A model generated the notes under the pieces. It saw only the letters and a program-made list of their open reading frames with translations. It made no database searches and was not told the DNA's origin. A program made the position numbers and the translations under genes. A stretch of DNA of 64,000 nt from Pigmentiphaga humi (GTDB taxonomy: Bacteria > Pseudomonadota > Gammaproteobacteria > Burkholderiales > Burkholderiaceae_B), in the NCBI RefSeq assembly GCF_900606115.1, contig NZ_UWPJ01000026.1, positions 1 to 64,000 of the forward strand. Reading direction: 5' to 3'. The first letter of the stretch is position 1. Each line of letters begins with the position of its first letter. Below are positions 7,962 to 18,500 of this stretch, one piece after another.

Positions 7962-10778
7962 ATGGACTACAAGAAAACCCTCAACCTTCCCGATACCCCT
8001 TTCCCGATGCGCGGCGATCTGGCCAAGCGCGAGCCCGGCTGGGTCGCGGCTTGGGAGGAGAAGCGCGTCTACCAGGCGATCCGCGCCGCCAGGCAGGGCC
8101 GTCCGCGTTTCGTGCTGCACGACGGCCCGCCCTACGCCAACGGCGACATCCACCTGGGCCACGCGGTCAACAAGATCCTGAAGGACATCATCGTCAAGAG
8201 CCGCACGCTGGCCGGCTTCGATGCGCCTTACGTGCCGGGCTGGGATTGCCACGGCATGCCGATCGAGATCCAGATCGAGAAGAAATACGGCAAGGGCTTG
8301 CCGGTGGCCGAGGTGCAGGCCAAGGCGCGCGCCTACGCCACCGAGCAGGTGGCCCGGCAGATGAAGGACTTCAAGCGCCTGGGCGTGCTGGGCGACTGGG
8401 ACAACCCCTATCTGACGATGAACCCGCGCAACGAGGCCGACGAGCTGCGCGCGCTGGGCAGCATTCTTGAAAAAGGCTTCGTGTTCCGCGGCCTGAAGCC
8501 GGTGAACTGGTGCTTCGATTGCGGTTCGGCGCTGGCCGAGGCCGAGGTCGAGTACGCCGACCGCACCGACCCGGCCATCGACGTGGCCTTCCCCTTCGCC
8601 GACAAGCCCGCGCTGGCCAAGGCCTTCGGCCTGCCCGCGATCGACGGCGAGGGCGCCATCGTCATCTGGACGACCACGCCGTGGACCATCCCGTCCAACC
8701 AGGCGCTCAACGTCCATCCCGAAATCGATTACGCCCTGGTGCGCGTGAACACGCCGCAGGCCTGGGGCACGCTGCTGATCCTGGCGCGCGAGCGCGTCGA
8801 GGCCTGCCTGCAGAAATGGGACCTGGAAGGCGAGATCGTCGCCACCTGCAAGGGCCTGGCGCTGGACCACATCGCCTTCCACCATCCGCTGGCCCGCAAG
8901 GATCCCGGCTACGGCCGCCTCTCGCCCATCTACCTGGGCGACTACGTCACGCTGGACACGGGCACCGGCATTGTCCATTCGGCGCCCGCCTACGGCATCG
9001 AAGACTTCATCTCCTGCAAATCCAACGGCATGGCCGATGCCGACATCATCAGCCCGGTGATGGGCGACGGCCGCTATGCCTCGACGCTGCCGCTGTTCGG
9101 CGGGCTGACCATCTGGGACGCCAACCCCAGGATCGTCGCCGCGCTGGAGGAAGCCGGCACGCTGCTCAAGGTCGAGAAGCTGCGCCACAGCTACATGCAT
9201 TGCTGGCGCCACAAGACCGCCATCATCTACCGCGCCACCAGCCAATGGTTCGCCGGCATGGACATCCTGCCGGCCGAGGGCGGCGGCACGCTGCGCGAAC
9301 GCGCGCTGCAAGGCATCGAGGCCACCCGCTTCTACCCCTCGTGGGGCAAGGCGCGCCTGCACGCCATGATCGCCAACCGCCCGGACTGGACCCTCTCGCG
9401 CCAGCGCCAGTGGGGCGTGCCGATGGCCTTCTTCGTGCACAAGGAGACCGGCGAGCTGCACCCGCGCACGCCCGAGCTGATCGAACAGGTCGCGCAGCGC
9501 ATCGAGCAGGGCGGCATCGAGGCCTGGCAGACGCTCGACCCGCGCGAACTGCTGGGCGACGAGGCCTCCATGTACGAGAAGAACCGCGACACGCTGGACG
9601 TGTGGTTCGACTCCGGCACCACCCACCAGACCGTGCTGCGCGGCTCGCACGCCGCCGACGCGGCCTGGCCGGCCGATCTGTACCTGGAAGGCTCGGACCA
9701 GCACCGCGGCTGGTTCCATTCCTCGCTGCTGACCAGTTGCATGCTCAACGGCGAGCCGCCCTACAAGGGCCTGCTCACCCACGGCTTCACGGTGGACGGC
9801 CAGGGCCGCAAGATGAGCAAGTCGCTGGGCAATACGCTGGCGCCGCAAAAGATCTCCGACACGCTGGGCGCCGAGATCCTGCGCCTGTGGATCGCCAGCA
9901 CCGACTACTCGGGCGAGCTGTCGATCTCCGACGAAATCCTCAAGCGCGTGGTCGAGGCCTACCGCCGCATCCGCAATACGCTGCGCTTCCTCCTGGCCAA
10001 CCTGAGCGATTTCGACGCCGCGACCCAGGCAGTAAGCGATGCGCAGATGTTCGAGATCGACCGCTACGCGCTGGCCATGACGGCGCGCCTGCAGGACGAG
10101 ATCGGCGCGCTGTACGAGCGCTATGAATTCCACCCCGCCACGGCGCGGCTGCAGACCTTCTGCTCCGAAGACCTCGGCGCCTTCTATCTCGACATCCTGA
10201 AGGACCGCCTCTACACCTCGGCGCCCGGCAGCGTGGCGCGGCGCTCGGCGCAGACGGCCCTGTGGCACGTCACCCAGGCCCTGCTCAAGCTGATGGCGCC
10301 CATCCTGTCGTTCACCGCCGAGGAAGCGTGGGCGCTGGTGTCGCCCGGTGCGACGACCATCTTCACCGAGGTCTTCCACACCCTGCCTTTGCAGCAGGAC
10401 GCCGACGCGCTGCTGGATAAGTGGGCGCGCATCCGCGGCCTGCGCGGCGAGGTCACCCGCAAGCTGGAGGAGGTCCGCGCGGCCGGCGGCATCGGCTCCT
10501 CGCTGCAGGCCGAGATCGACATCTACGCCCCTGCCGCCGACCATGCGCTGCTGGCCAGCCTGGGCGACGACCTGCGCTTCGTGCTGATCGTCTCGCGCGC
10601 GGGCCTGCATGCCGCCGACGGCGAGTTGCGCATCGAGGTCGCGCCGTCCAGCCACCATAAATGCGAGCGCTGCTGGCACTGGCGCGAGGATGTCGGCGCC
10701 GACCCCGCGCAGCCCGAGATCTGCGGCCGCTGCGTGGCCAATCTCGCGGGCACGGGCGAGCCGCGCGAGTTCGCCTGA
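7962..10778 (+). CDS. ileS: Isoleucyl-tRNA synthetase
   Basis: Class I aminoacyl-tRNA synthetase of 938 residues, charging tRNA-Ile and editing valine. The HIGH motif appears as HLGH within [12 protein letters not shown] near residue 63, and KMSKS near residue 615. The C-terminal zinc site is intact, with CERCWHW and CGRC. The length matches bacterial IleS type 1. The ATG at 7962 follows a GGGGGAG ribosome-binding site supplied by the upstream repeat. Its TGA overlaps the lspA ATG (TGATG), so the two are translationally coupled, an arrangement known in many bacteria. Confidence 0.98.
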   Translation: MDYKKTLNLPDTPFPMRGDLAKREPGWVAAWEEKRVYQAIRAARQGRPRFVLHDGPPYANGDIHLGHAVNKILKDIIVKSRTLAGFDAPYVPGWDCHGMPIEIQIEKKYGKGLPVAEVQAKARAYATEQVARQMKDFKRLGVLGDWDNPYLTMNPRNEADELRALGSILEKGFVFRGLKPVNWCFDCGSALAEAEVEYADRTDPAIDVAFPFADKPALAKAFGLPAIDGEGAIVIWTTTPWTIPSNQALNVHPEIDYALVRVNTPQAWGTLLILARERVEACLQKWDLEGEIVATCKGLALDHIAFHHPLARKDPGYGRLSPIYLGDYVTLDTGTGIVHSAPAYGIEDFISCKSNGMADADIISPVMGDGRYASTLPLFGGLTIWDANPRIVAALEEAGTLLKVEKLRHSYMHCWRHKTAIIYRATSQWFAGMDILPAEGGGTLRERALQGIEATRFYPSWGKARLHAMIANRPDWTLSRQRQWGVPMAFFVHKETGELHPRTPELIEQVAQRIEQGGIEAWQTLDPRELLGDEASMYEKNRDTLDVWFDSGTTHQTVLRGSHAADAAWPADLYLEGSDQHRGWFHSSLLTSCMLNGEPPYKGLLTHGFTVDGQGRKMSKSLGNTLAPQKISDTLGAEILRLWIASTDYSGELSISDEILKRVVEAYRRIRNTLRFLLANLSDFDAATQAVSDAQMFEIDRYALAMTARLQDEIGALYERYEFHPATARLQTFCSEDLGAFYLDILKDRLYTSAPGSVARRSAQTALWHVTQALLKLMAPILSFTAEEAWALVSPGATTIFTEVFHTLPLQQDADALLDKWARIRGLRGEVTRKLEEVRAAGGIGSSLQAEIDIYAPAADHALLASLGDDLRFVLIVSRAGLHAADGELRIEVAPSSHHKCERCWHWREDVGADPAQPEICGRCVANLAGTGEPREFA

Positions 10779-11269
10779 TGGGCGCCGCTGCCTCGCGTTC
10801 CCGGCTGTCGACGTGGCTGCTGATCGCCGGCCTGGTCATCGTCGCCGACCAGCTCACCAAGATCGCGGTGGACCGGCTGTTCGCCTATGGCGAGCGGCTG
10901 GCGCTGCTGCCTTCCGTGGACCTGACGCTACTGTACAACCGCGGCGCGGCCTTCAGCTTCCTGGCCGGCGCGGACGGCTGGCAGCGCTGGTTCTTCACGA
11001 TACTGGCGCTGGTCGTATCGGCAGTGATCGTCCGGCTGCTGTGGCGCCACGGCCACCAGAGGCTGTTCGCCTGGGCCCTGACCCTGATCCTGGGCGGTGC
11101 GCTGGGCAACGTGATCGACCGCTTCATCCACGGCCACGTGATCGATTTCGTGCTGCTGTACTACGGCGACTGGTTCTTTCCCGCCTTCAATCTGGCCGAC
11201 ACCGCGATCACGATCGGCGCGGTCTTGTTGATACTCGATGAACTGCTGCGCGTACGGCGCGGCAAGTAG
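10778..11269 (+). CDS. lspA: Lipoprotein signal peptidase (signal peptidase II)
   Basis: Inner-membrane aspartyl protease that cleaves prolipoprotein signal peptides after lipid modification. It has 163 residues and four hydrophobic segments. The catalytic aspartates are in GNVIDRF and FNLADTAI, and the conserved [10 protein letters not shown] motif is present. Its start overlaps the ileS stop by one base. It probably processes the RND adaptor lipoprotein in this window among many others. Confidence 0.97.
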   Translation: MGAAASRSRLSTWLLIAGLVIVADQLTKIAVDRLFAYGERLALLPSVDLTLLYNRGAAFSFLAGADGWQRWFFTILALVVSAVIVRLLWRHGHQRLFAWALTLILGGALGNVIDRFIHGHVIDFVLLYYGDWFFPAFNLADTAITIGAVLLILDELLRVRRGK

Positions 11270-11287
11270 CCACCGGAGCGCCCGGCC

Positions 11288-12499
11288 ATGCAGGAACTTC
11301 ACGGAAAGCGCATCGTCGTCGGCATGACCGGCGGCATCGCCGCCTACAAGACCGCCGAGCTGGTGCGCCGCATGCAGGACCACGGCGCCACCATCGACGT
11401 GGTCATGACCGAAGCGGCCACCCACTTCATCACGCCGGTCACCATGCAGGCCTTGTCGGGCCGCCCGGTCTACGTGGACCAATGGGATGCGCGCGTGCCG
11501 AACAACATGGCGCACATTACGCTGAGCCGCGGCGCCGACGCCATTCTGATCGTGCCGGCCAGCACCGACTTCATGGCCCGCGTGGCGCATGGTCTGGCCG
11601 ACGACCTGCTCACCACGCTGTGCGTAGCGCGCGCCTGCCCGCTGCTGATGGCGCCGGCGATGAACCGCGAGATGTGGGCCAATCCGGCCACGCAGCGCAA
11701 TGCCGCGCAATTGCGCGCCGACGGCATCACGCTGCTCGGGCCCGCCGAAGGCGACCAGGCCTGCGGCGAAGTCGGCTCGGGGCGCATGCTCGAACCCCAC
11801 GAGATCCTCGACGAACTGGTCGCCCATTTCCAGCCCAAGGTGCTGGCCGGCAAACGCGTGCTGATCACCGCAGGCCCCACCTCCGAACCCATCGACCCGG
11901 TGCGCGTGCTGACCAACCTGTCGTCGGGCAAGATGGGCTATGCGATCGCCCGCGCGGCCCGCGAAGCCGGCGCACAGGTCGCGCTGGTCTCGGGTCCGAC
12001 CGCGCTGGCCGCGCCGCGCGGCGTGCGGCGCATCGACGTCACCACCGCGCGCGACATGCTGGCCGCCGTCAACGCCGAGGTGGCCGGCGCCGAGATATTC
12101 GTCGCGGTCGCGGCGGTCGCGGACTGGCGGGTCAAGGAAACCAGCTCCAGCAAGCTCAAGAAGAGCGCCGGCGCCCCGGCCGGGCTGGAGTTCGTGCAGA
12201 ACCCCGACATCCTGGCCACGGTTGCCGCGCTGCCGGGCGCGCCCTACTGCGTGGGCTTCGCCGCCGAAACCGAAGACCTGTCGCGGCATGCCGCGGCCAA
12301 GCGCGCGCGCAAGGGCATTCCGCTGCTGGTGGGCAACCTGGCGCAGGAAGCCCTGGGCGCGGACGACACCGCGCTGGTACTCTACGACGATGCAGGCGAA
12401 CACCCGCTGCCGCGCGAGTCCAAGCTCGCGGCAGCGCGGCGGCTCGTAGCGGCGATCGGCCAGCGCATGGCCAGTCCCGCCGCCAAACCCGGCCCGTAA
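11288..12499 (+). CDS. coaBC: Bifunctional phosphopantothenoylcysteine decarboxylase / synthase
   Basis: Two consecutive steps of coenzyme A synthesis, 403 residues (formerly dfp). The N-terminal FMN-dependent decarboxylase (CoaC) carries the His of NNMAHITLS and the APAMNREMW substrate-clamp motif. The C-terminal CTP-dependent synthetase (CoaB) begins about residue 190 with ITAGPTSEPIDPVR and NLSSGKMG. It follows lspA by 18 bases and precedes an uncharacterised gene and dut. Confidence 0.96.
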   Translation: MQELHGKRIVVGMTGGIAAYKTAELVRRMQDHGATIDVVMTEAATHFITPVTMQALSGRPVYVDQWDARVPNNMAHITLSRGADAILIVPASTDFMARVAHGLADDLLTTLCVARACPLLMAPAMNREMWANPATQRNAAQLRADGITLLGPAEGDQACGEVGSGRMLEPHEILDELVAHFQPKVLAGKRVLITAGPTSEPIDPVRVLTNLSSGKMGYAIARAAREAGAQVALVSGPTALAAPRGVRRIDVTTARDMLAAVNAEVAGAEIFVAVAAVADWRVKETSSSKLKKSAGAPAGLEFVQNPDILATVAALPGAPYCVGFAAETEDLSRHAAAKRARKGIPLLVGNLAQEALGADDTALVLYDDAGEHPLPRESKLAAARRLVAAIGQRMASPAAKPGP

Positions 12500-12520
12500 C
12501 CGACTCCAAGGGAGACCGCC

Positions 12521-13084
12521 ATGCCTTTCGACCCGGAACCGCCCAACGGCGACTACGCCGCCTACATCGACAAAATGGTCAATCGCGGCAGCGGCACTCC
12601 CGGAGCGCAAGGCCTGCTCAAAACCGGCACCGGCGGCTTCCGCCCGGCGCTGCGACTACCTGGTGCGCAAAAAGATACGCGCAGCCCGGGCCAGCAATAC
12701 TCCGCCGGCATTGGCATTCCCTCCGCGCCCACGGCGCCGGCCCCGCCTTCGGCCAGCATGCCGGCCGGCGTCAGCGAGCCGGCCTCGAACGCCACGCTGG
12801 CCGCCCAGGGCGGCAGCGCGGTGCGAGGCACCGTCCAGATCCTGCTCGGCGTGCTGTTCGGCGTGCTGACGGTCGCCAGCATCGCGTCGGTGCTCATTGA
12901 CGGCGATGCGCTCGAGCCGTTCCACATCGTCCGCGCCATCATCCTGTTCTTCGTCGCCCGGGCGCTGTTCCGGCGCGGCCGCCGGACCCTGCGCGGCGCC
13001 CAGCCCATCCCCGGCGTCACGCTGCCGCCCTTCGTGCCGGCCTCCCGGCCGGCCAATCAACGATCGACCCACCGCAACGCATGA
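12521..13084 (+). CDS. Uncharacterised two-helix membrane protein between coaBC and dut
   Basis: Protein of 187 residues, not recognised. The first ~95 residues are polar, Pro/Ala/Gly-rich and probably disordered. Two hydrophobic segments follow at about 101-124 and 135-150, separated by a short DGDALEPF loop, and the C-terminus is basic (RRGRRTLRG). A GGGAGACC ribosome-binding site precedes the ATG. The last codons overlap the dut start (ATGA at 13081-13084), so it is co-translated with dut and is likely a real gene. No enzyme motif is visible. Confidence 0.75.
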   Translation: MPFDPEPPNGDYAAYIDKMVNRGSGTPGAQGLLKTGTGGFRPALRLPGAQKDTRSPGQQYSAGIGIPSAPTAPAPPSASMPAGVSEPASNATLAAQGGSAVRGTVQILLGVLFGVLTVASIASVLIDGDALEPFHIVRAIILFFVARALFRRGRRTLRGAQPIPGVTLPPFVPASRPANQRSTHRNA

Positions 13085-13530
13085 ACTCCGTAGACCTGAA
13101 GATCCTCGATGCGCGCATGCGCGACTGCCTCCCCGCCTACGCCACCCCCGGCTCGGCGGGCCTGGACCTGCGCGCGTGCCTGGATGCCCCGCTGGCCATC
13201 GCGCCCGGCCAGACCGTGCTGGTGCCCACCGGGCTGGCCATCCACATCGCCGACCCCGGCTACGCCGCGATGATCCTGCCGCGCTCCGGCCTGGGCCACA
13301 AACACGGCATCGTATTGGGCAACCTGGTCGGGCTGATCGATTCCGACTACCAGGGCCAGTTGATGGTCTCGGTCTGGAACCGCGGCCAGGAGCCTTTCGC
13401 CCTGCAGCCGCTGGACAGGCTGGCGCAGATGGTCATCGTGCCGGTCGCGCAGGTCCGTTTCAACGTGGTCGAGGATTTCGCCGCATCGGATCGCGGCGCC
13501 GGCGGCTTCGGCAGCACCGGCAAACAGTGA
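13081..13530 (+). CDS. dut: dUTP diphosphatase (trimeric dUTPase)
   Basis: Hydrolyses dUTP to dUMP and pyrophosphate, supplying dTMP synthesis and keeping uracil out of DNA. It has 149 residues with the five family motifs, among them [34 protein letters not shown] and the C-terminal arm [10 protein letters not shown]. The start overlaps the preceding gene by four bases. Its 3' end is convergent with the PrpF-like gene and shares a hairpin. Confidence 0.97.
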   Translation: MNSVDLKILDARMRDCLPAYATPGSAGLDLRACLDAPLAIAPGQTVLVPTGLAIHIADPGYAAMILPRSGLGHKHGIVLGNLVGLIDSDYQGQLMVSVWNRGQEPFALQPLDRLAQMVIVPVAQVRFNVVEDFAASDRGAGGFGSTGKQ

Positions 13531-13534
13531 GTCC

Positions 13535-13573
13535 GCGCCCTGGTTCGGCAGCTTCAGCCGCCGAACCAGGCGC
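13535..13573. terminator. Shared 3' hairpin of dut and the PrpF-like gene
   Basis: A stem of 14 pairs with one bulge joins 13535-13549 and 13560-13573 (inner arms CTGGTTCGGC / GCCGAACCAG). It lies between the convergent dut and PrpF-like genes and includes the stop codon of the latter. No T-tract follows, so termination would need Rho or the stem may only stabilise 3' ends. Confidence 0.45.
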
Positions 13574-14216
13574 GCAGGGCCGGCGAGGCCTGATACAAGG
13601 GCACGTAGCCGCTCATCAGGATCTGGGCATTGCATCGATGCGTCGCACCGGCACCGCCGGGCTCGGGCAAGACCAGCTCCACCAGGGGAAACTCGCCGTC
13701 CACCCCCGGCATGGCCGCGCCCGTCAGCGCGCCCGCGGGCCGGCACCATATCCGGCCCGTAGCGAGGAGGCCGGTGTCGGCATTGCAGATCGCGATGGAC
13801 CAGGCGCCGGTATGGCCGGGCGGCGCCAGGCCCATGTCCAGCGCCCACAAGGGCAGCGCCGCAGGCAGCCTGCCCCACTCCGCGCCCCATTCGATGTCCC
13901 CGGTATCGCGCGGCACCCGCGCCAGCTTGGCGATCAGGCGCGCCCCGTCGGGCCCCGGCTCGACGTCGGCGAAGAACACCTGGTTGCCCGCGGACAAGCC
14001 GTGCTCCGGGACGGTGTACGGACGCTCGCCAGGCGCGCTACGCCGCTTCGGCGTCCCCAGCAACAGGCGCAGCAATTCTTCCTTGAGCGGCGGATCGGAC
14101 GGCGCCAGCGCATCCCAGACGATCAATCCCGTCGACGTCCCGCCGCGCACATGGTGCACCGGAAACTCCGGCACGCCGTGGCGCGAGCGGATCGCGAACC
14201 ACTCCGGAGGATGCAT
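13554..14216 (-). CDS. PrpF-like (DUF453) protein, half the usual length
   Basis: The N-terminal part resembles PrpF/4-oxalomesaconate tautomerase proteins: HHVRGGTSTGLIVWD matches the 'RGGTSKG' active-site motif, with Thr in place of Lys. The family has two diaminopimelate-epimerase-like domains in about 390 residues; this protein has 220, with a C-terminal half (PGVDGEFPLVEL) that looks like the family's proline-containing strand after a large internal gap. It is probably a shortened paralogue or a decayed gene. It lies 47 bases beyond the outer-membrane component of the efflux operon on the same strand and may be transcribed with it. Activity is uncertain. Confidence 0.55.
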   Translation of the reverse strand: MHPPEWFAIRSRHGVPEFPVHHVRGGTSTGLIVWDALAPSDPPLKEELLRLLLGTPKRRSAPGERPYTVPEHGLSAGNQVFFADVEPGPDGARLIAKLARVPRDTGDIEWGAEWGRLPAALPLWALDMGLAPPGHTGAWSIAICNADTGLLATGRIWCRPAGALTGAAMPGVDGEFPLVELVLPEPGGAGATHRCNAQILMSGYVPLYQASPALRAWFGG

Positions 14217-14263
14217 GGCGAGACTCCCTTGAGGCGACAGGCCGGCAACAGGCCCGGGCCGCG

Positions 14264-15547
14264 CTAATCGAGCAGATCGGCTCCCAGTTCCCCGGAAGCG
14301 ATGCGCACGTCGACTTCGGCCTGCAGCGCCGCTTCCATCAGGTCCAGGTAGGCGTTCTTCTTCTCGGCGATGGCCTGGATCGCATCGACCAGCTCCAGGA
14401 TGCTGCCCCGGCCCAGCGTGTAGGAATCCTGCGCCATCTGCCGCAGGCGCGGGATCATGGAAAGACCTTCTTTTTCGAAGCGTTCGGCCAGTTGCTGGCG
14501 CCGGTTGAGCTGCTCGGTGGCCCGGCGCAACTCGCCCTCGGCGGCCAGCACGATGGCGCGGCTGCGCAGGCGCATGCCGTCGGCTTCGGCGGCGGCGCGC
14601 GCGATCGGGCCCTGGTTGCGGTCGAACAGCGGAATGCCCACCGATACGCCGTACTCGGTGCTGCGGCCGTCATTGCTGTTGTTCAGCCGTCCCACCATGA
14701 AGGTCGGGGTCGGATAGGCCTGGCGCTTCTCGGCCTGGAGCTGCTTCTCCGCGAACTCCTGCTGCGCCAGCGCGGCGCGCACCACCGGCAGGCGGTTCTG
14801 CGCCTGCGGCCATATGGCGTCGAAATTCAGCGCATCCCAGCGCGCCACGATGGATCCGGCCGCCCGCGGCCGCCAGGCCGGCGCGCCGACGTCGGCCGCC
14901 ACCTGCGCCGCGGCCTGCAGGGTCTCGGCCTGGGATCGGGCCAGTTGGGCATCGAGCGAGGCGCGTTCGAGCTCCAGCCGCGTCAGGTCGTAGCGGCTGC
15001 GCGCGCCGGCCTGCACCTGCCCCTGCACGATGCGGAAGGCCGACTCCAGGTCGTCCCTGGCATCGATCCAGCGCTTCTCGCGCTCCTGCGCCACCAGCAG
15101 CGACATGAAGTCGCGCGCCGCATCCTGCAGGGCCTGGGCATAGACCAGCCGCAACTGGGCGCGGGCGGCGTCGACGCCGCTCCTGGCGCTGTCTATGCGC
15201 GCGCCGCGCTGGCCGAAGATGGGCAGGTCCTGCGAAATAGTCGTTTCCCGTTCGCCGCGCTTGTGGGTGTAGGCGATGCTGGGGTTGGAGAAGGTCTGGG
15301 CCGTCATCAGATCGGCCTCGGCCATCGCCACCTGGGTACGTTCAGCCTGCAGCGCGGGGCTGTTGTTCCTGACCAGTTCCAGCAGTTGCGGCAGCGTCAC
15401 CTCGCTGCCCAGTACCGGGCCGGCGGCGGGAGCCTGCGCGGCGGCCAGCGTCGAAGCCAGCACCGCGGACGGCGGCCCGTCGGCCGCCTGCGCCGCGGGC
15501 AGGCCGAGCGCCATCAGCAGGACGCACACATACTTACGCATGATCAT
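14264..15547 (-). CDS. Outer-membrane channel of the metal efflux pump (TolC/CzcC family)
   Basis: Outer-membrane factor of the tripartite RND system, 427 residues. Signal peptide (MRKYVCVLLMALGLPAAQA) then two OEP-type repeats of long coiled-coil helices: the first around residues 60-230, the second around 250-420. Tripartite motifs are seen in GVDAARAQLRL and GVSVGIPLFDRNQG. The ATG at 15547 overlaps the stop of the pump gene (ATGA), favouring coupling; a second ATG at 15541 gives the same mature protein. Operon order is adaptor, pump, channel. Confidence 0.88.
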   Translation of the reverse strand: MIMRKYVCVLLMALGLPAAQAADGPPSAVLASTLAAAQAPAAGPVLGSEVTLPQLLELVRNNSPALQAERTQVAMAEADLMTAQTFSNPSIAYTHKRGERETTISQDLPIFGQRGARIDSARSGVDAARAQLRLVYAQALQDAARDFMSLLVAQEREKRWIDARDDLESAFRIVQGQVQAGARSRYDLTRLELERASLDAQLARSQAETLQAAAQVAADVGAPAWRPRAAGSIVARWDALNFDAIWPQAQNRLPVVRAALAQQEFAEKQLQAEKRQAYPTPTFMVGRLNNSNDGRSTEYGVSVGIPLFDRNQGPIARAAAEADGMRLRSRAIVLAAEGELRRATEQLNRRQQLAERFEKEGLSMIPRLRQMAQDSYTLGRGSILELVDAIQAIAEKKNAYLDLMEAALQAEVDVRIASGELGADLLD

Positions 15548-18500
15548 TGTTCCGAAATGGCCGCGTCGCGCTCTTCGGCGGTCAGCAGGCGCTTGGGGCC
15601 GAGCCAGGCGTAGAGCACCGGCAGCACGAACAGCGCCACCAGCGGCAGCACCGCCATCCCGCCCACCACCACCGAGGCGAAGGGCCGCTGGGTCTCGCTG
15701 CCCACGCCGGTGGACAAGGCCATGGGCAAGAGGCCGATCAGGCCCAGCAGCGACACCATCAGGATGGAGCGCATGCGTTCGGCCGCGCCTTCGACCAGCG
15801 CGGGCAGCAATGCGACCCCTTCGCGCCGCAGGGCCTCCACCGCGCTGATCACCAGCAGGCCGGCCAGCGCCACCTGCCCGAGCAGGGCGATGAAGCCGAT
15901 CGCCGCGCTGATGGACAGGTCGATGTCCGTCAGGTGCAGCGCGATGATCCCGCCCACCATGGCAAAAGGCGCCGTCAGCAGAATGATGGCGGCGCTGCGC
16001 GCGCTGCCCAGGGCGCTGAACAGCAGCACGAACACCACCAGCAGCGACAGCGGCACGACGATCTTCAGCCGCGCCGAGGCGCGCTGCTGGTTCTCCCACT
16101 GCCCGCCCCACTGCGCCACGTAGCCTTCGGGCAGCTTGACCTCTTTCTTGAACACGGCGATGGCGTCCTTGACCACCGAGCCCATGTCGCGCCCTTCGAC
16201 GTTGAACTTGAGCGCCATGTAGCGCGCGTTGCCTTCGCGGAAGATGGAGGAGTTGCCGACCTTGAAGCTGATGTCGGCCAACGCATGCAAAGGCAGATAG
16301 GTGCCGTCGGGCGCGGCCACCGGGATCTCGCGGATGCGCGCCTCGTCCATGCGGTCGGCGAAAGGCAGCCGCACGCGTACCGGCACGCTGCGCTCGCCCT
16401 CCCAGGCCGTGGTCACGACCTTGCCCGCCAGCGCGGTTTCGATGGCGGTATCGGCGTTCTGCATGGAAATGCCATAGCGCGCCAAGGCATCGCGATTGAA
16501 TTCGATGTGCAATTGCGGCGCCGGCGCATCGCGGTACAGATCGAGGTCGCGCACGCCTTCGATCTTGCCCACCGCCGACTTGGTCTGCTGCAGGATGGAC
16601 CGCATGGTCTCGATCTCGGCGCCGTAGACCTTCAGCACCACGTGGCCTCGCGCGCCGGAAGTGGACTCTTCCACGCTGTCGCGTATGGGCTGGGCGAAGT
16701 TGAACTGCACCCCGGGCAGGTCCGCCAGCGAGTTGCGCATTTCCGTCACCAGCGCCTCCTTGGTCAGGCCCTTGCGCCACTCCGCGCGCTCTTTCAGGCG
16801 CACCAGCACCTTGGCGACGTTGATGGTCTCGTTGTCGGTGCCGTCCTCGGGACGCCCTTGCTCGCTGGTGACGCTGATCGCCTCGGGCACGGCCTTCAGG
16901 CGCATCCGTATCGTGCGCAGCAGTTCCTGCCCTTTCTCCAGCGAGATCGAGGGCGGCATCTGCACCAGCACGTAGGCATCGCCTTCGTCCAGTTCAGGCA
17001 GGAATTCGGTGCCCAGCTTGGAGCCGGCGTAGACCGCCAGCAGCAGCACCACCACGGCCACGCCGAACACCCTGGCGCGGCTGCGGCCGGTCTCCAGCAC
17101 GCGCGAGATCCAGGTCGAATAGACGTGGTGCATGCGCAGGAACACGGCGGGCTCGGGCGCCACCACGTCCTTGGGGCGCAGCAGCAGCGCGCACAGCGCC
17201 GGCACCAAGGTGAGCGCGAGCACCAGCGCGCCGACCAGCGCGAAGGTATAGGTCAGCGCCAGCGGACGGAAGATGCGGCCTTCGATGCTCTCGAGCGAGA
17301 ATACCGGGATCAGCGCGGCGATCACGATGGCCATCGCGAACAGCGTGGGCCGGGCCACCGACAGCGCCGCTTCGATGATCAATTCGTACATGTCGCGGCG
17401 CGAGGTCGGCTTGCGCAGGCGCGCCTTGTGGATGATGGCCTCGGTCAGCACCACCGCGCCATCGACGATGATGCCGAAGTCGATCGCCCCCATGGAGATC
17501 AGGTTGGCCGGCATGTCGAGGAAATGCAGGCCGATGAACGCCACCAGCAGCGACAGCGGGATCACCACCGCCACGATCAGCGAGCCGCGCAGGCTGCGCA
17601 GGAACAGCCACAGCACGCCGATGATCAGCGTGGCGCCGAACAGCAGGTTGTGATAGACGGTATGCAGCGTATGGCCGACCAGGTGCGAGCGGTCGTAGCT
17701 CGGTTCGATGCGCATCCCGGCCGGCAGCATGTGCTCGTTGATGTCGTCCACTTTCTTGTGGACCTGGTCGAGCACCTTGCTGGGGTTCTGGTCGCGCTTG
17801 AGCAGCACGATGCCTTCGACGATGTCGTCTTCGTCGTCCATGCCCACCGAGCCCTGGCGCGGCGTGTAGGACTGCACCACGCGCGCCACGTCCTTGATCC
17901 GCACGGGCGTGTTGTTGTGCACGTCCAGCACGATGGTCTCGATGTCGCGCGGATTGCGCAGCAGGCCGATGCCTCGGATGATCAGCGACTGCTCTCCGCG
18001 CCGCAGCAGCCCGCCGCCGACGTTCTGGTTGGACTTGGAAACGGCTTCGACCACCTGGTCCAGCGTCAGGTTGTGCGCCACCAGCTTGGCCGGGTCGACC
18101 TCGATGTGGAACTCCTTGACAAAGCCCCCCATGCTGACCACGTCGGCCACGCCCTGGATCTGCTTGAGCACGCGCGCCACCGTCCATTCTTGTTCGGAGC
18201 GCAGCTGGGCCAGCGTATGGCGGTCGCTGTTGAGGCGGTAGTAGAAGATCTTGCCCAGCGGCGTATTGTCGGGCGCCATCTCGGGCGTGACGCCGTCCGG
18301 CAAGTCGGCCTCGGGCAGGCGCTGGGTCACCTGCACCCGAGCCTCGAAGCTCTTGGTGTCGTCGTCGAACACCATGGTGATCATCGACAGGCCGAAATAG
18401 CTTTCCGAGCGCAGCGAGACCAGCCCCGGCGTGCCGTTCAGCGCGCGCTCGAGCGGGAAAGTCACCTGCCGCTCGACTTCCTCGGGCGCCAGCCCGGGGG

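Noticed and set aside
7713-10679. 988-codon open frame on the minus strand across ileS
   Set aside because: Antisense shadow of the ileS gene caused by high GC at third positions; its translation is Gln/Ala/Gly/Arg-rich with no family motif, whereas ileS has all its signature motifs.
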